From Pantoea sp. Lij88 (lineage in GTDB: Bacteria; Pseudomonadota; Gammaproteobacteria; Enterobacterales; Enterobacteriaceae): a DNA stretch of 64,000 bases. This document shows positions 25,880-33,607 of this stretch, piece after piece. The position numbers and the translations under genes are program-made. How positions within the stretch are numbered: the stretch's first letter is position 1; each line of letters starts with the position of its first letter. Where the stretch lies: positions 62,001-126,000 of the forward strand of contig NZ_CP118267.1 of NCBI RefSeq assembly GCF_030062155.1, read 5' to 3'. The notes under the pieces were generated by a model. It was not told where the DNA came from. It saw nothing but the letters and a program-made list of their open reading frames with translations, and searched no databases.

Positions 25880-26287
25880 TTAAAAAAATACCCCTTTAGG
25901 ATCATCACCTTTCTGAAGATGAGGGCTCTGCTCATCAAGTTTATAATTAATCAGATGACCATCCTCGGTAAAAGATAAAGTAAGCATTTGTTCATGACCG
26001 AGTATTTTCGGCGAAAGCGGAACTATTACGAGTCTGCTTTGTTGACTCCAGATATAATGCCAGCTCAGGGCTTCACTGAAGTTTTCAGGATAATTGGGTG
26101 GCCCAAAACGGTTCAGGACTTCCCGTTTAGTTGTTTTTCCAGCAATTAACCAACTGCTAAGAGGTTTTTTTTCAGAAAATGTCTCCGGAAGATTATGTGA
26201 GCGCACGCCTCCAGACATACAGCCCTGCACGAAAGATAAAGCCAGCATTAAAGTATAAATGATTACTTTAATTGAATTCAGTTGCAA
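25880..26287 (-). CDS. BamE/SmpA-like small lipoprotein
   Basis: A 135-residue protein with a hydrophobic N-terminal segment ending at VQGC, a plausible lipobox. The middle reads LIAGKTTKREVLNRFGPPN then LSWHYIW, the pattern of the BamE/SmpA-OmlA fold, in which a short helix is followed by W-containing strands. It is not BamE itself, which is shorter and differs in sequence. The start lies inside the end of the upstream lipoprotein gene (20-base overlap), so the two are co-expressed. The specific role is unknown. Confidence 0.7.
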   Translation of the reverse strand: MQLNSIKVIIYTLMLALSFVQGCMSGGVRSHNLPETFSEKKPLSSWLIAGKTTKREVLNRFGPPNYPENFSEALSWHYIWSQQSRLVIVPLSPKILGHEQMLTLSFTEDGHLINYKLDEQSPHLQKGDDPKGVFF

Positions 26288-26807
26288 AGTAATCCTCCTT
26301 TTTAAACGGTGTAGCTTTAAGGATTTTCACTCCTGTAGCTGGATCGGTTACAATTTCACTAAAGTGGAAAACACATTTAGTAAACTGTTCATGGGCATCA
26401 AAATTCACGTCGTAATCTTTTCCAGCCTCAAGATTAACTAACGCTGACATTGAGCAACTTCCCTGATCGGTATTGTCTGTGAGAATATGGAAAATAGTCT
26501 GACCTGGTTTTGCATACACTTCAAAATAATAATTCTTATAATCATCCTGGCGATAACTTATCTTAGGCATACCAATATCTCGGGTGTCATTATAATAACC
26601 AAATGAAGTATGCGGCACTAACTGTTGATATTCCCTGTTCTCTTTGGTCGATATCGATGTGCCGGTTACATTCCCAACAAAACGGATTCGAGCCAGATTG
26701 CTTTTTTCACCGACGGGGTCTTTATAAAGCGGCGCGGAATAATTAAAGGCTGAGCAGCCACTTAATAAAGAGATACTCAGGATAGTAAAAGATAAATATT
26801 TTTTCAT
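26268..26807 (-). CDS. Unrecognised lipoprotein (179 aa)
   Basis: Starts MKKYLSFTILSISLLSGCSA, a clear lipoprotein signal with lipobox LSGC (Cys18). The mature part is polar and beta-rich, with FEVYAKPGQTIFHILTDN and a later AGKDYDVNF segment. Two extra cysteines (in GSCSM and TKCVF) could form a disulfide. I do not recognise a family. It is the first gene of a two-gene lipoprotein operon and overlaps the second by 20 bases. Confidence 0.7.
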   Translation of the reverse strand: MKKYLSFTILSISLLSGCSAFNYSAPLYKDPVGEKSNLARIRFVGNVTGTSISTKENREYQQLVPHTSFGYYNDTRDIGMPKISYRQDDYKNYYFEVYAKPGQTIFHILTDNTDQGSCSMSALVNLEAGKDYDVNFDAHEQFTKCVFHFSEIVTDPATGVKILKATPFKKEDYFATEFN

Positions 26808-27021
26808 TATATTAGAAACCCGGGATTAATTTAACTGGAACTATCGGCAAAAACAGCCAATGTTTTAATTGTTTCTGCCTATTGCTTTTTATGTTATCTG
26901 AGCCTCAGGCTTTCAATCTTTTGCCAAAGAGAACCGATCCGGAAGCAAAGAGACATCTTGCGCTGTGGGCTGTTCGAGGTGACCTGTTTCCCGCACTTCA
27001 ACTTAACATGAAGTTAGCAGC

Positions 27022-27045
27022 GTCCGCTTCTGACCCAAAGCAGAA
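27022..27045 (-). repeat. Dispersed hairpin repeat, decayed copy
   Basis: The left arm GTCCGCTT is intact; the right arm (AAGCAGAA) is degraded. Confidence 0.5.
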
Positions 27046-27073
27046 TGGCACGCAGGTAAATGCCTGCTATAAG

Positions 27074-27118
27074 GAACCCCCCCTGACCTACAGGATGGTT
27101 GCCAGCCAGGGGGGGTTC
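27074..27118. repeat. Perfect 12-base inverted repeat with C7/G7 tracts
   Basis: GAACCCCCCCTG and CAGGGGGGGTTC flank a 21-base spacer. The stem would be very stable in RNA or as a DNA cruciform. No T run follows on either strand and no gene abuts it, so a terminator role is not supported. Confidence 0.6.
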
Positions 27119-27267
27119 TGAAGTTTAAAATGCACTTTTGCATAAGATGACGACAGATAATGTTGATTTACTATATCCATCTGAAGGGCGGGGACACCAT
27201 CAACCAAATGTACATGCTTACCGGTTTTGCTTCCTTCGTTATGCATATTCTGCCCGGGTATGGCCTG

Positions 27268-27606
27268 TTAATGTGAACCCGTCTCAAGCTTCCCATATCC
27301 CGACAGCATTGCGATTGCTTCATCCATCCGCTGACGGTCGAGTTTATAGAACACCCAGTTCTTGATACGTTTCGATGTCACTATACCGGCCTTAGCCAGA
27401 ATCTGAAGATGGCCTGTCACGGTCGGCTGACTGAGACCAATCTTTTCGGTGATAAACCCGACACACACCCCATCCTCAACCAGATCGCCATCCTGCTGTT
27501 CCGGAAAATGTGACCTGGGATCGGAAAGCCACCCCACCATCACGAGCCGGTGCTCATTGCCGAGGGCGCGGAAAAGGTCAGCCATTGATGTCTCAGGATT
27601 GTCCAT
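27268..27606 (-). CDS. ArsR-family winged-helix regulator
   Basis: A 112-residue ArsR/SmtB-type regulator. The helix-turn-helix reads LFRALGNEHRLVMVGWLSDP, then KIGLSQPTVTGHLQILAKAGIV, then a wing TSKRIKNWVFYKLDRQRM. The only cysteine is in GVCVGF and no metal-binding CXC motif is seen, so it is probably not a metal sensor. It is divergent from the PLP-dependent dehydratase gene with 52 bases between them, and three CTATATAG-like boxes fill that gap; it likely controls both genes. Confidence 0.88.
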   Translation of the reverse strand: MDNPETSMADLFRALGNEHRLVMVGWLSDPRSHFPEQQDGDLVEDGVCVGFITEKIGLSQPTVTGHLQILAKAGIVTSKRIKNWVFYKLDRQRMDEAIAMLSGYGKLETGSH

Positions 27607-27641
27607 ATAGCCAATCTCCTATATAGTTATTTTCCTATATG
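27603..27641. promoter_or_regulatory. Three CTATATAG-like boxes in the ArsR/dehydratase gap
   Basis: CCATATAG (27603-27610), CTATATAG (27619-27626, a perfect palindrome) and CCTATATG (27634-27641) are spaced 16 and 15 bases apart. They span the divergent start region and fit ArsR-family operators. Confidence 0.5.
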
Positions 27642-27658
27642 AATTCTGAAGACATATT

Positions 27659-28651
27659 ATGACAAACCACACTCAAAGACCAATGGACAGTGTCACGCTC
27701 AAGGCGATTTATTCTGCCTCCGCGCGCATCAAAACAACGGTTTGCAGAACCCCGCTGGAACCTTCGCAAGCACTGTCTGTTCTTACCGGAGCAGAGGTCA
27801 GGCTCAAGATGGAGAATCTTCAGCATACGGGCAGCTTCAAACTGAGGGGGGCTGCAAACGTCGTGGCCAGTCTCGACGCAGACCAGCGCATTGCCGGTGT
27901 CATTGCCCCGACGGCGGGAAATCATGGACTGGGGCTTGCCTGCGCGGGTCACGCAGCAGGCGTACCGGTGTCCATATTTCTACCCTGTTCAGCAGACCCT
28001 ATTAAGGTCTCCACAATGAAAAGCTATGGTGCTCAGGTTACGTTTTTTGAAAATATTGAAGAGGCAAGACAGGCCGCGATTGTGGCCGCAGAGGAGTCTG
28101 GTGCAACATTTGTCTCTGCTTACGATAATGAGCAGATGATAGCCGGAGCCGGCACCGTCGGTCTGGAAATAATGGAAGACTGGGCAGACGCTGAGGTCAT
28201 TCTCGTGAATATTGGCGGCGGCGGGCTGGCGTCAGGTATTGCGACGGCCGTCAAAGCTATCAACCCTGCAGCCGAAGTGTGGGCCATACAAAGTGAAGCC
28301 AGCCCGACCTTTGCACACTGGAAAGAGACTGGCGAAACGATCCCGGTTGAATTATCCCCGTCAATCGCCGAAGGCATCAGTGGCTATATTGAGCCTGAAG
28401 CCATGACCTGGCCCCTGGTACGCGACCGCGTTGATCGTGTTCTCCTTGTTTCAGAAGCCGGAATCAAAGCAGCGATGCTGTTGATGCTTAATCAGCACAG
28501 CCATGTCATTGAACCTTCGGGAGCACCTGCAATTGCGGCAGTCCTTCTTTATGCAAAAGAACTGAGCGGACGTAAGGTCGTCTGCGTAGTGAGCGGCAGA
28601 AATATATCGGGTTACCGTTATCTGAAATTAGTGAATGAGGCCACACTCTGA
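27659..28651 (+). CDS. PLP-dependent threonine/serine dehydratase-like enzyme
   Basis: A 330-residue fold-type II pyridoxal-phosphate enzyme of the threonine dehydratase/serine racemase group, without the C-terminal ACT regulatory domain of IlvA. The PLP lysine is Lys61 in TGSFKLRGAAN. TAGNHGLGLA is the substrate loop, GGGGLASGIATA binds the cofactor phosphate, and VSGRNIS is the C-terminal PLP ring contact (usually SGGN). It probably deaminates L-threonine or L-serine, or acts on a related hydroxy-amino acid. It is divergent from an ArsR regulator. Followed on the opposite strand by the MCP-associated gene. Confidence 0.85.
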   Translation: MTNHTQRPMDSVTLKAIYSASARIKTTVCRTPLEPSQALSVLTGAEVRLKMENLQHTGSFKLRGAANVVASLDADQRIAGVIAPTAGNHGLGLACAGHAAGVPVSIFLPCSADPIKVSTMKSYGAQVTFFENIEEARQAAIVAAEESGATFVSAYDNEQMIAGAGTVGLEIMEDWADAEVILVNIGGGGLASGIATAVKAINPAAEVWAIQSEASPTFAHWKETGETIPVELSPSIAEGISGYIEPEAMTWPLVRDRVDRVLLVSEAGIKAAMLLMLNQHSHVIEPSGAPAIAAVLLYAKELSGRKVVCVVSGRNISGYRYLKLVNEATL

Positions 28652-28709
28652 CGACACGCAGCGAAGATTCAAGCAGGAAACCTGCTTAAACCATTGTCCC
28701 GGTTTCCAT

Positions 28710-29030
28710 CTACAGTCCTTCAGCCTTCTGACCGATTACGCAGACCAGAAAATTATTCATCATTGCAATTGCCCGGCCGGTGGCAATCAGGTCGGCGGCA
28801 AGCAGGACGTCTTCCCGAAGGAGCATGGCCATGACGCCGGGCACCGCCATCAGCGCCTGCACGGGTTCAAAGGCCCTGTTCAGATGAACCAGATTGTTGG
28901 CAAAAGTGGAGGTCGTCAGGTAACTACCCCGAATCAGCTGGTTTACCATGAAATCCACGCCCTCCTTCAGGGCGTGAAGTGTCTTATACATTTCCACTGA
29001 ATTCTGCTCGCTGTCTGCGTCGTGACTCAT
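28710..29030 (-). CDS. Small unrecognised protein coupled to a chemoreceptor
   Basis: A 106-residue, largely helical protein starting [21 protein letters not shown]. Its ATG overlaps the stop of the chemoreceptor gene as ATGA (29027-29030), so translation is coupled. The centre has [19 protein letters not shown] and a moderately hydrophobic tail ([12 protein letters not shown]). I do not recognise a family; it is not CheW, CheD or a known adaptor. Its placement suggests a partner of the receptor, which is inference. Confidence 0.6.
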   Translation of the reverse strand: MSHDADSEQNSVEMYKTLHALKEGVDFMVNQLIRGSYLTTSTFANNLVHLNRAFEPVQALMAVPGVMAMLLREDVLLAADLIATGRAIAMMNNFLVCVIGQKAEGL

Positions 29031-30571
29031 ACTTTAAATGTTCCCACCATGGTTCGCAGGGCATGGGCCTGCTCTGAAAGCGACTGCGAAGCGGAAGACG
29101 ACTCTTCAACCAGCGCTGCGTTGTTCTGCGTCACGCCGTCCATCTGGCTCACGGCAATGCTCACCTGCGAAATGCCCTGCATCTGCTCAGAGGAGGCCAG
29201 GGAAATCTCGTCCATCGATTCGGCCAGTTCACCGACCATACCCACAATTTTCAGGATGCTCTGTCCGGTTGATGATGCCACCGTGACGCCGCTTTCTACC
29301 TGTGTAACGGCCTGCTCAATCAATGTCTTGATGTCCTTCGCGGCCGTAGCGCTGCGCTGCGCCAGCGTTCTGACCTCACCGGCGACCACGGCAAAGCCGC
29401 GCCCCTCCTCACCCGCACGAGCAGCTTCAACTGCTGCATTCAGCGCCAGGATGTTTGTCTGGAACGCGATGCTCTCGATAACTGAGGTGATGTCACGCAC
29501 CTTCGTGGCACTCACGGAGATATCATGCATGGTGTCTGACATATGTTTTACGTCAGACTCACCGCTGCGGGCCAGTTGCGCCGTTTCGCGTGCCGACTCA
29601 GCCGTCTGCCGGGCGCCGGCGGCGTTACTTTTTACGGTGGCTGAAAGCTGCTCCATACTGGCAGCAGTTTCCTGCAGGGCGGCAGCCTGCTGCTCGGTGC
29701 GTGAAGACAGCTCGGTGTTACCCTGTGAGATTTCGTCGGCGGCCAGCGCAACGGAGGCAGAGGTATCCTTGATTTGTGACACCAGACCGCGCAGGTTTGC
29801 CTGCATGCCGTCAAGGGAGGCCAGCAGGCTGGTTGAGTCGTTTTGGCGAAGTATCACTGGAGTTGTCAGGTCACCTGCCGCAATGGCCGATGCCAGCGCC
29901 TGAGCCTGCGCGGGTTCACCACCCAGCTGGCGCATCAGCACCCTGATAACGACAGCACAGGCAACAACGCTGACAATAATGGATGCGCCAGCCAGTAACA
30001 TCAGGATGAGAGATGACTGCGATACTGAAGCACTGTTCTTCGCCACCTCAGAAGTACTGGTTTTCTGTTGTATTCCGGTCACGACCAGCAGATCACTCAG
30101 CATTGTGTCCTGAATGGGCTGTACTTCTTTTGTGAGACACTCAAAAAATTCTTTATCACGGTTGGCCAGACCGAGCTGGCTGGCCCTGGCGAAGGTAGCA
30201 AAAAAGGATGTTTCCGTGTCAGTCAGCCTTTTAAATGCTGTGCGACCGGCCGGAAGTGAGTCCTTCTCCAGCAGGTTACCCAGGGCCTGACGGTTGGCAG
30301 TAAACTGCGCCTGGGTTTCCTTCATGCGCTCTGATACCGGTTTCATTGCGCCAGGATCGGTCAGCAGTCCCAGTGTTCTCACATCGATGGCCATCTGTCT
30401 TATTTCACCGAGCATATCTTCTGCAATCTGATACTTTTTCATTTTGACGTTTACGATAACGTCCATACCTGTACGGGCCCGGTTCAGTGCATGCAATGCA
30501 GTCCCGGTGCAGATAACAAACAGGAGGATAAGCAGGCCAAAGCCTGCGATCAGTTGGGTAGATATTTTCAT
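29027..30571 (-). CDS. Methyl-accepting chemotaxis protein (four-helix-bundle sensor)
   Basis: A 514-residue chemoreceptor. An N-terminal membrane helix ([17 protein letters not shown]) precedes a periplasmic all-helical domain of about 160 residues (4HB_MCP type). Then come a second helix ([20 protein letters not shown]), a HAMP domain starting RQLGGEPAQ, methylation helices ([19 protein letters not shown]) and the invariant hairpin tip [20 protein letters not shown]. There is no C-terminal CheR-tethering pentapeptide (it ends GTFKV). The ligand is unknown. It is orphaned from other chemotaxis genes but coupled to the 106-residue gene downstream. Confidence 0.95.
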   Translation of the reverse strand: MKISTQLIAGFGLLILLFVICTGTALHALNRARTGMDVIVNVKMKKYQIAEDMLGEIRQMAIDVRTLGLLTDPGAMKPVSERMKETQAQFTANRQALGNLLEKDSLPAGRTAFKRLTDTETSFFATFARASQLGLANRDKEFFECLTKEVQPIQDTMLSDLLVVTGIQQKTSTSEVAKNSASVSQSSLILMLLAGASIIVSVVACAVVIRVLMRQLGGEPAQAQALASAIAAGDLTTPVILRQNDSTSLLASLDGMQANLRGLVSQIKDTSASVALAADEISQGNTELSSRTEQQAAALQETAASMEQLSATVKSNAAGARQTAESARETAQLARSGESDVKHMSDTMHDISVSATKVRDITSVIESIAFQTNILALNAAVEAARAGEEGRGFAVVAGEVRTLAQRSATAAKDIKTLIEQAVTQVESGVTVASSTGQSILKIVGMVGELAESMDEISLASSEQMQGISQVSIAVSQMDGVTQNNAALVEESSSASQSLSEQAHALRTMVGTFKV

Positions 30572-30924
30572 ATTTTCTCGTTATGCAGTAATGCTGCTGT
30601 GTGTATTCGGGTAAAGGCATTGCGATGTTCAGTCAGGCCTGCTGCTGCGCCTCCCCGACAGGCAAATGATTCTGTTGGGTGTCTGACTGCGTTTCCCGCA
30701 TGCTAAAAGCCCTTTCGCTAACCGGATGATCTGTTAATCAAACCTTGGCCAGTCGCGTCGAACCTTTATCATTTTTCCCGGTTTTATATCAGTGTGAGGA
30801 ATATCGGCGGCAACAGCTGAAAACTCCAGACTCAGCCAAAAATAAATTGTGCGCAATTTAATTGCTGTCGATGTATTTTGTTTGTCGCATGCGAAGTGCA
30901 GGTTTGTGCGGCCAAAACCCTGTA

Positions 30925-31173
30925 TCAGTTTTTCTCTTTTCGGGGGCCATTGACGAGGTTAACCATTTCCCATCCCATGAGCTGGATCAGCCGCACCTGA
31001 AACTGCCCGGACTGACCTTTGCGCAGCATCTGACGCTTCTGACTCCGTTGAAACAAGGCGGTATCATGGTGTCCGATTTGGGCCAGCGCCAGGATACAAT
31101 CAGCCACCTGCTGAAGCAGGTTGAGCTGGGAGGATTCATCAATCGCGTAGGTAGCATTGGTCAGGATGAACAC
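30925..31173 (-). CDS. Doubtful ORF, possible gene remnant (82 aa)
   Basis: A leftward frame with plausible composition: VFILTNATYAIDE, then LNLLQQVADCILALAQIG. It stays open upstream to about 31220 (reading FTGPIRFDEKDDY) without a good start or ribosome-binding site. This could be the tail of a decayed gene. An overlapping forward frame is less protein-like. Confidence 0.25.
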   Translation of the reverse strand: MFILTNATYAIDESSQLNLLQQVADCILALAQIGHHDTALFQRSQKRQMLRKGQSGQFQVRLIQLMGWEMVNLVNGPRKEKN

Positions 31174-31242
31174 AGGGTAATCATCCTTCTCATCAAAGCG
31201 GATCGGACCGGTGAAAGCTGAAATGCAGGCATACCTGAAGAG

Positions 31243-31344
31243 ATGATTTTCGCAGTGGGCATACCCAGCAAAACTCTGGACGAGCTGTTTGATGAGTTAA
31301 GAAATATTCAGCAGAAAATCATTCAGGGTGAGACTGGATGGTGA
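31243..31344 (+). CDS. Doubtful 33-residue ORF
   Basis: Reads MIFAVGIPSKTLDELFDELR and ends QGETGW. It is amphipathic and plausible as a small protein or a remnant, with only a weak GAAGAG upstream. No family is recognised. Confidence 0.25.
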   Translation: MIFAVGIPSKTLDELFDELRNIQQKIIQGETGW

Positions 31345-31405
31345 GATAAGGAGTTCTGCAGCTAACTTTTCAGCATTTTGTCAGACTTGTTAGCCTGGCG
31401 GCACA

Positions 31406-31433
31406 ACGTCCGCTTTGAGCGAGAAGCGGACGT
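31406..31433 (+). repeat. Dispersed hairpin repeat, copy 3 (10-base arms)
   Basis: ACGTCCGCTT and AAGCGGACGT pair perfectly around TGAGCGAG, the longest arms seen among the copies. Confidence 0.75.
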
Positions 31434-31543
31434 AAGTTGCCCTCACGTTTTCGATTATGCCATCTTAGTCATCTCGTATCGTTCAAAAAATTCGGCAACA
31501 CGTTTATTAATCAAGCTAAGAATCAAACAATTTAGGAATCATT

Positions 31544-31948
31544 ATGCCTGGAATAACGCTCACATTGTCTGGTTGCAAGGATCAAAAATTAACCAAAAAG
31601 TGTGTACTTTTAGCTACTCAAATCACATGCGAGATATTGAAGAAAAACAGCTTCGAAACCATGGTCATAGTAAGACATGTGGACAATGATGACTGGTTTA
31701 TTGATGGCAAGAGTCTGGCTGAATGGGGGAAAAATTCGTTTAGACTTGAAGTTACTGTCGTGGATGAAACTTGTAGCAAAGATCAGAAATCAGCGTATCA
31801 AAAATCAATTTACAACGCTATGGAACAAGCTATTGGTAACCTACATCCTCAGTCAAATGTGCATGTTATTGATTGTAAAGCTGCTTCATATGGATACACA
31901 GGGATAACGCAAGAATACAGATATCAGCATAAAGATGAGTTTTACTAA
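31544..31948 (+). CDS. Tautomerase-superfamily protein
   Basis: A 134-residue protein starting MPGITLTL. After removal of Met, Pro would be the N-terminal residue that serves as catalytic base in the 4-oxalocrotonate tautomerase superfamily. The length fits the two-domain members (cis-CaaD/MSAD-like), and WFIDGKSLAEWG and FRLEVTVVDETCSKDQK fit that class. The substrate is unknown. It is monocistronic, AT-rich compared with its flanks, and sits between two copies of the dispersed repeat, suggesting acquired DNA. Confidence 0.7.
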   Translation: MPGITLTLSGCKDQKLTKKCVLLATQITCEILKKNSFETMVIVRHVDNDDWFIDGKSLAEWGKNSFRLEVTVVDETCSKDQKSAYQKSIYNAMEQAIGNLHPQSNVHVIDCKAASYGYTGITQEYRYQHKDEFY

Positions 31949-32010
31949 CCAAAATTTCTTTTCTATCACCGTTAATGTGGCACATTTTGATTGTGGACTT
32001 AAGAAGCAAT

Positions 32011-32034
32011 GTCCGCTTCTGGCATAAAGCGGAC
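32011..32034 (-). repeat. Dispersed 24-base hairpin repeat, copy 4
   Basis: Perfect arms GTCCGCTT / AAGCGGAC around CTGGCATA, between the convergent tautomerase and acetyltransferase genes. Confidence 0.75.
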
Positions 32035-32052
32035 CCTGTGTTCATATTCTCA

Positions 32053-32571
32053 TTATAATTGAGCGGGCTGAATGCTAAGTTCATAAACTACGCAAGGCAC
32101 ATCATAATGCTGTTCTATTGCTTTGTAAGTCATGCCTAATCGCTGCATCACTCGTTGAGAAGCCGCATTTTCAGGGTCGGCAACCGCCACTAAATAGGTC
32201 GCGCCTATCTGCTCTGCTGCGAAATCAATAATCGCTTTAGCCGCTTCTGTTGCATAGCCTTTGCCATTGTGTTCCGGGACGAGTCGCCAGCCAATCTCTA
32301 AGGGGGCACCTTCAACGTTTGCCAGGTACTGGAGGCATGCTGCCCCAACCACGGCACCGGACGCCTTCTCTTTAATAGCCCACCACGAAAATCCATATTT
32401 CTGCCATCTTGCCTGAATACGCCTGATACTTTCCCAGGTCTCTTCTGGTGTTTTAACAATGCCGTTGCTGATATACCGCATCACGCCGGAATCGGTTTCC
32501 ATTACCCTTAAGCCTTCATAGTGTGAGTCATGAAAGGGCTCAAGCCTTAAACGCGCAGTTTCTAAGTTCAT
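32053..32571 (-). CDS. GNAT N-acetyltransferase, RimJ/RimL type
   Basis: A 172-residue acetyltransferase of the RimJ/RimL branch. It begins MNLETARLRLEPF, has WWAIKEKASGAVVGAACL, the acetyl-CoA loop EHNGKGYATEAAKAII and ENAASQRVMQRLGM. The frame opens nine codons earlier, but the ATG at 32569-32571 has GGAGTG six to seven bases upstream and gives the standard start. It probably confers modification of an amino group of unknown identity. Its 3' end lies 18 bases from repeat copy 4. Confidence 0.85.
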   Translation of the reverse strand: MNLETARLRLEPFHDSHYEGLRVMETDSGVMRYISNGIVKTPEETWESIRRIQARWQKYGFSWWAIKEKASGAVVGAACLQYLANVEGAPLEIGWRLVPEHNGKGYATEAAKAIIDFAAEQIGATYLVAVADPENAASQRVMQRLGMTYKAIEQHYDVPCVVYELSIQPAQL

Positions 32572-32648
32572 CCGACACTCCTTTTTACCTAAAGGCATTA
32601 CTTTCGCTTACTTCTTCACATAAATCACCCTGGCACGATGTAAACAGT

Positions 32649-32672
32649 GTCCGCTTCTGGCACAAAGCGGAC
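32649..32672 (-). repeat. Dispersed 24-base hairpin repeat, copy 5
   Basis: Perfect arms GTCCGCTT / AAGCGGAC around CTGGCACA, in the 195-base gap between the two acetyltransferase genes. Confidence 0.75.
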
Positions 32673-32766
32673 GTTAAAATGATGGCGACCGTGGAGTTTG
32701 CCACATTAGACATAACATCCCGGCGGCGAACCGCTATCGCTTTTGCCTGCGACAGCGGGATTGCTT

Positions 32767-33237
32767 CTATAACTTACTAACCATATCCATACAACGCAGA
32801 TCCGTCTGGGTAAGCGCTGATGGATAGAGGCTTTCTTTGACGAGAGTAAATCCATGTTTTTCATAGAAAGATTGTGCATTAGGCGTTGAGGATAAAGTTA
32901 ATTTCTCAAACCCCTGTCTACGCGCTTCCTCTTTGATAGCATCAATAATCAGTCCGCCAAAACCTTTGCCGAGGTGCTCTGGCAAAGTGAAAATAGCCTC
33001 AACGCTTCCTGCAGAAAGATCCAAGAAACCTGTCGCCACCGGTCTGTTATCAGGACCATCAACGACGAAAAAAGGATTTGCTGCGATAACTCTCCTGTAA
33101 CCTTCGGGCATTGCTGCTGGCGTCCACGCGTCAATAACCGCAGCATCGTAACTGCACTTGCATCCATGGCGAATAGCCTGGTTCCTGATGTGCCAACACT
33201 CTTCCGCCTCAACTGGTGTTGCGAGTCTGACCTTCAT
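32767..33237 (-). CDS. GNAT N-acetyltransferase (156 aa)
   Basis: A small acetyltransferase unlike its neighbour. It starts MKVRLATPVEAEECWHIRNQA, has VEAIFTLPEHLGKGFGGLII as the acetyl-CoA-binding strand and loop, and TPNAQSFYEKHGF in motif B, all typical of the general GNAT domain. The substrate is unknown. Its ribosome-binding site (AGGAG) lies upstream of the ATG at 33235-33237. Confidence 0.85.
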   Translation of the reverse strand: MKVRLATPVEAEECWHIRNQAIRHGCKCSYDAAVIDAWTPAAMPEGYRRVIAANPFFVVDGPDNRPVATGFLDLSAGSVEAIFTLPEHLGKGFGGLIIDAIKEEARRQGFEKLTLSSTPNAQSFYEKHGFTLVKESLYPSALTQTDLRCMDMVSKL

Positions 33238-33448
33238 AGCTTCTCCTTGTTTGTCCTGTAACTGCTAGCCACTAAGATTTACCATAACATCTCTTGGCCG
33301 CACCCCCACAGAGGCCCTCAGCGCGTTTCTTGCGCGGGCGGGCCGTTTCCGGCATATTCCCCTGTCCCAACCCTGAGAAACACGCCTGATGACTTCGGGG
33401 CGTCTGCATTAATATGCAGTGAAATCTATTATTCAAGGATTAGAGCAT

Positions 33449-33469
33449 GCAGACGTTAGAAACGTCTGC
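33449..33469. repeat. Perfect 9-base inverted repeat overlapping a dispersed repeat
   Basis: GCAGACGTT-AGA-AACGTCTGC. Its right arm is shared with the left arm of the repeat at 33464-33487, so two hairpins compete for the same bases. Confidence 0.6.
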
Positions 33470-33487
33470 TTCTGGCACAAAGCGGAC
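33464..33487 (-). repeat. Dispersed 24-base hairpin repeat, copy 6
   Basis: Arms GTCTGCTT / AAGCGGAC (one mismatch) around CTGGCACA. Confidence 0.7.
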
Positions 33488-33607
33488 TTTCGTAGTTTTT
33501 GCACAATAGCGGACGTTCAGGTAACGGGCGCATCAGGGTAAGTAACGCATTGCTGCACTGACCGGTATAATATCTGTTCAGATAAACGGCAGAGAGGATG
33601 TCATCAG

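Larger units (their letters stand above)
26808..27267. other. Intergenic region with a long GC hairpin
   Basis: About 460 bases with no ORF I trust. It contains a decayed dispersed repeat at 27022-27045 and the long inverted repeat at 27074-27118. The leftward lipoprotein promoter must lie near 26810-26880. Confidence 0.5.
30572..31543. other. Gene-poor region with ORF remnants
   Basis: Nearly 1 kb without a confident gene. It holds the chemoreceptor promoter region, a leftward frame (30925-31173, starting at GTG), a short forward ORF (31243-31344) and an intact dispersed repeat at 31406-31433. The two frames look protein-like but fragmentary. Confidence 0.5.
33238..33607. other. Intergenic region with hairpins and repeats
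   Basis: About 370 bases with no ORF. It contains the hairpin 33449-33469, an intact-length repeat at 33464-33487 and a decayed right half (ATAGCGGAC) near 33507-33515. The rest shows nothing I can name. Confidence 0.5.

Noticed and set aside
26882..27121. 79-residue forward ORF across the GC hairpin
   Set aside because: No ribosome-binding site, includes a decayed repeat and the inverted repeat, and ends in low-complexity glycine codons.
24926..33487. The repeated hairpins as a CRISPR array
   Set aside because: Copies are kilobases apart, in both orientations, with genes between them and no regular spacers or cas genes.
24926..33487. The repeated hairpins as individual rho-independent terminators
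   Set aside because: No T runs follow, the loops are conserved, and many copies are not at gene ends.
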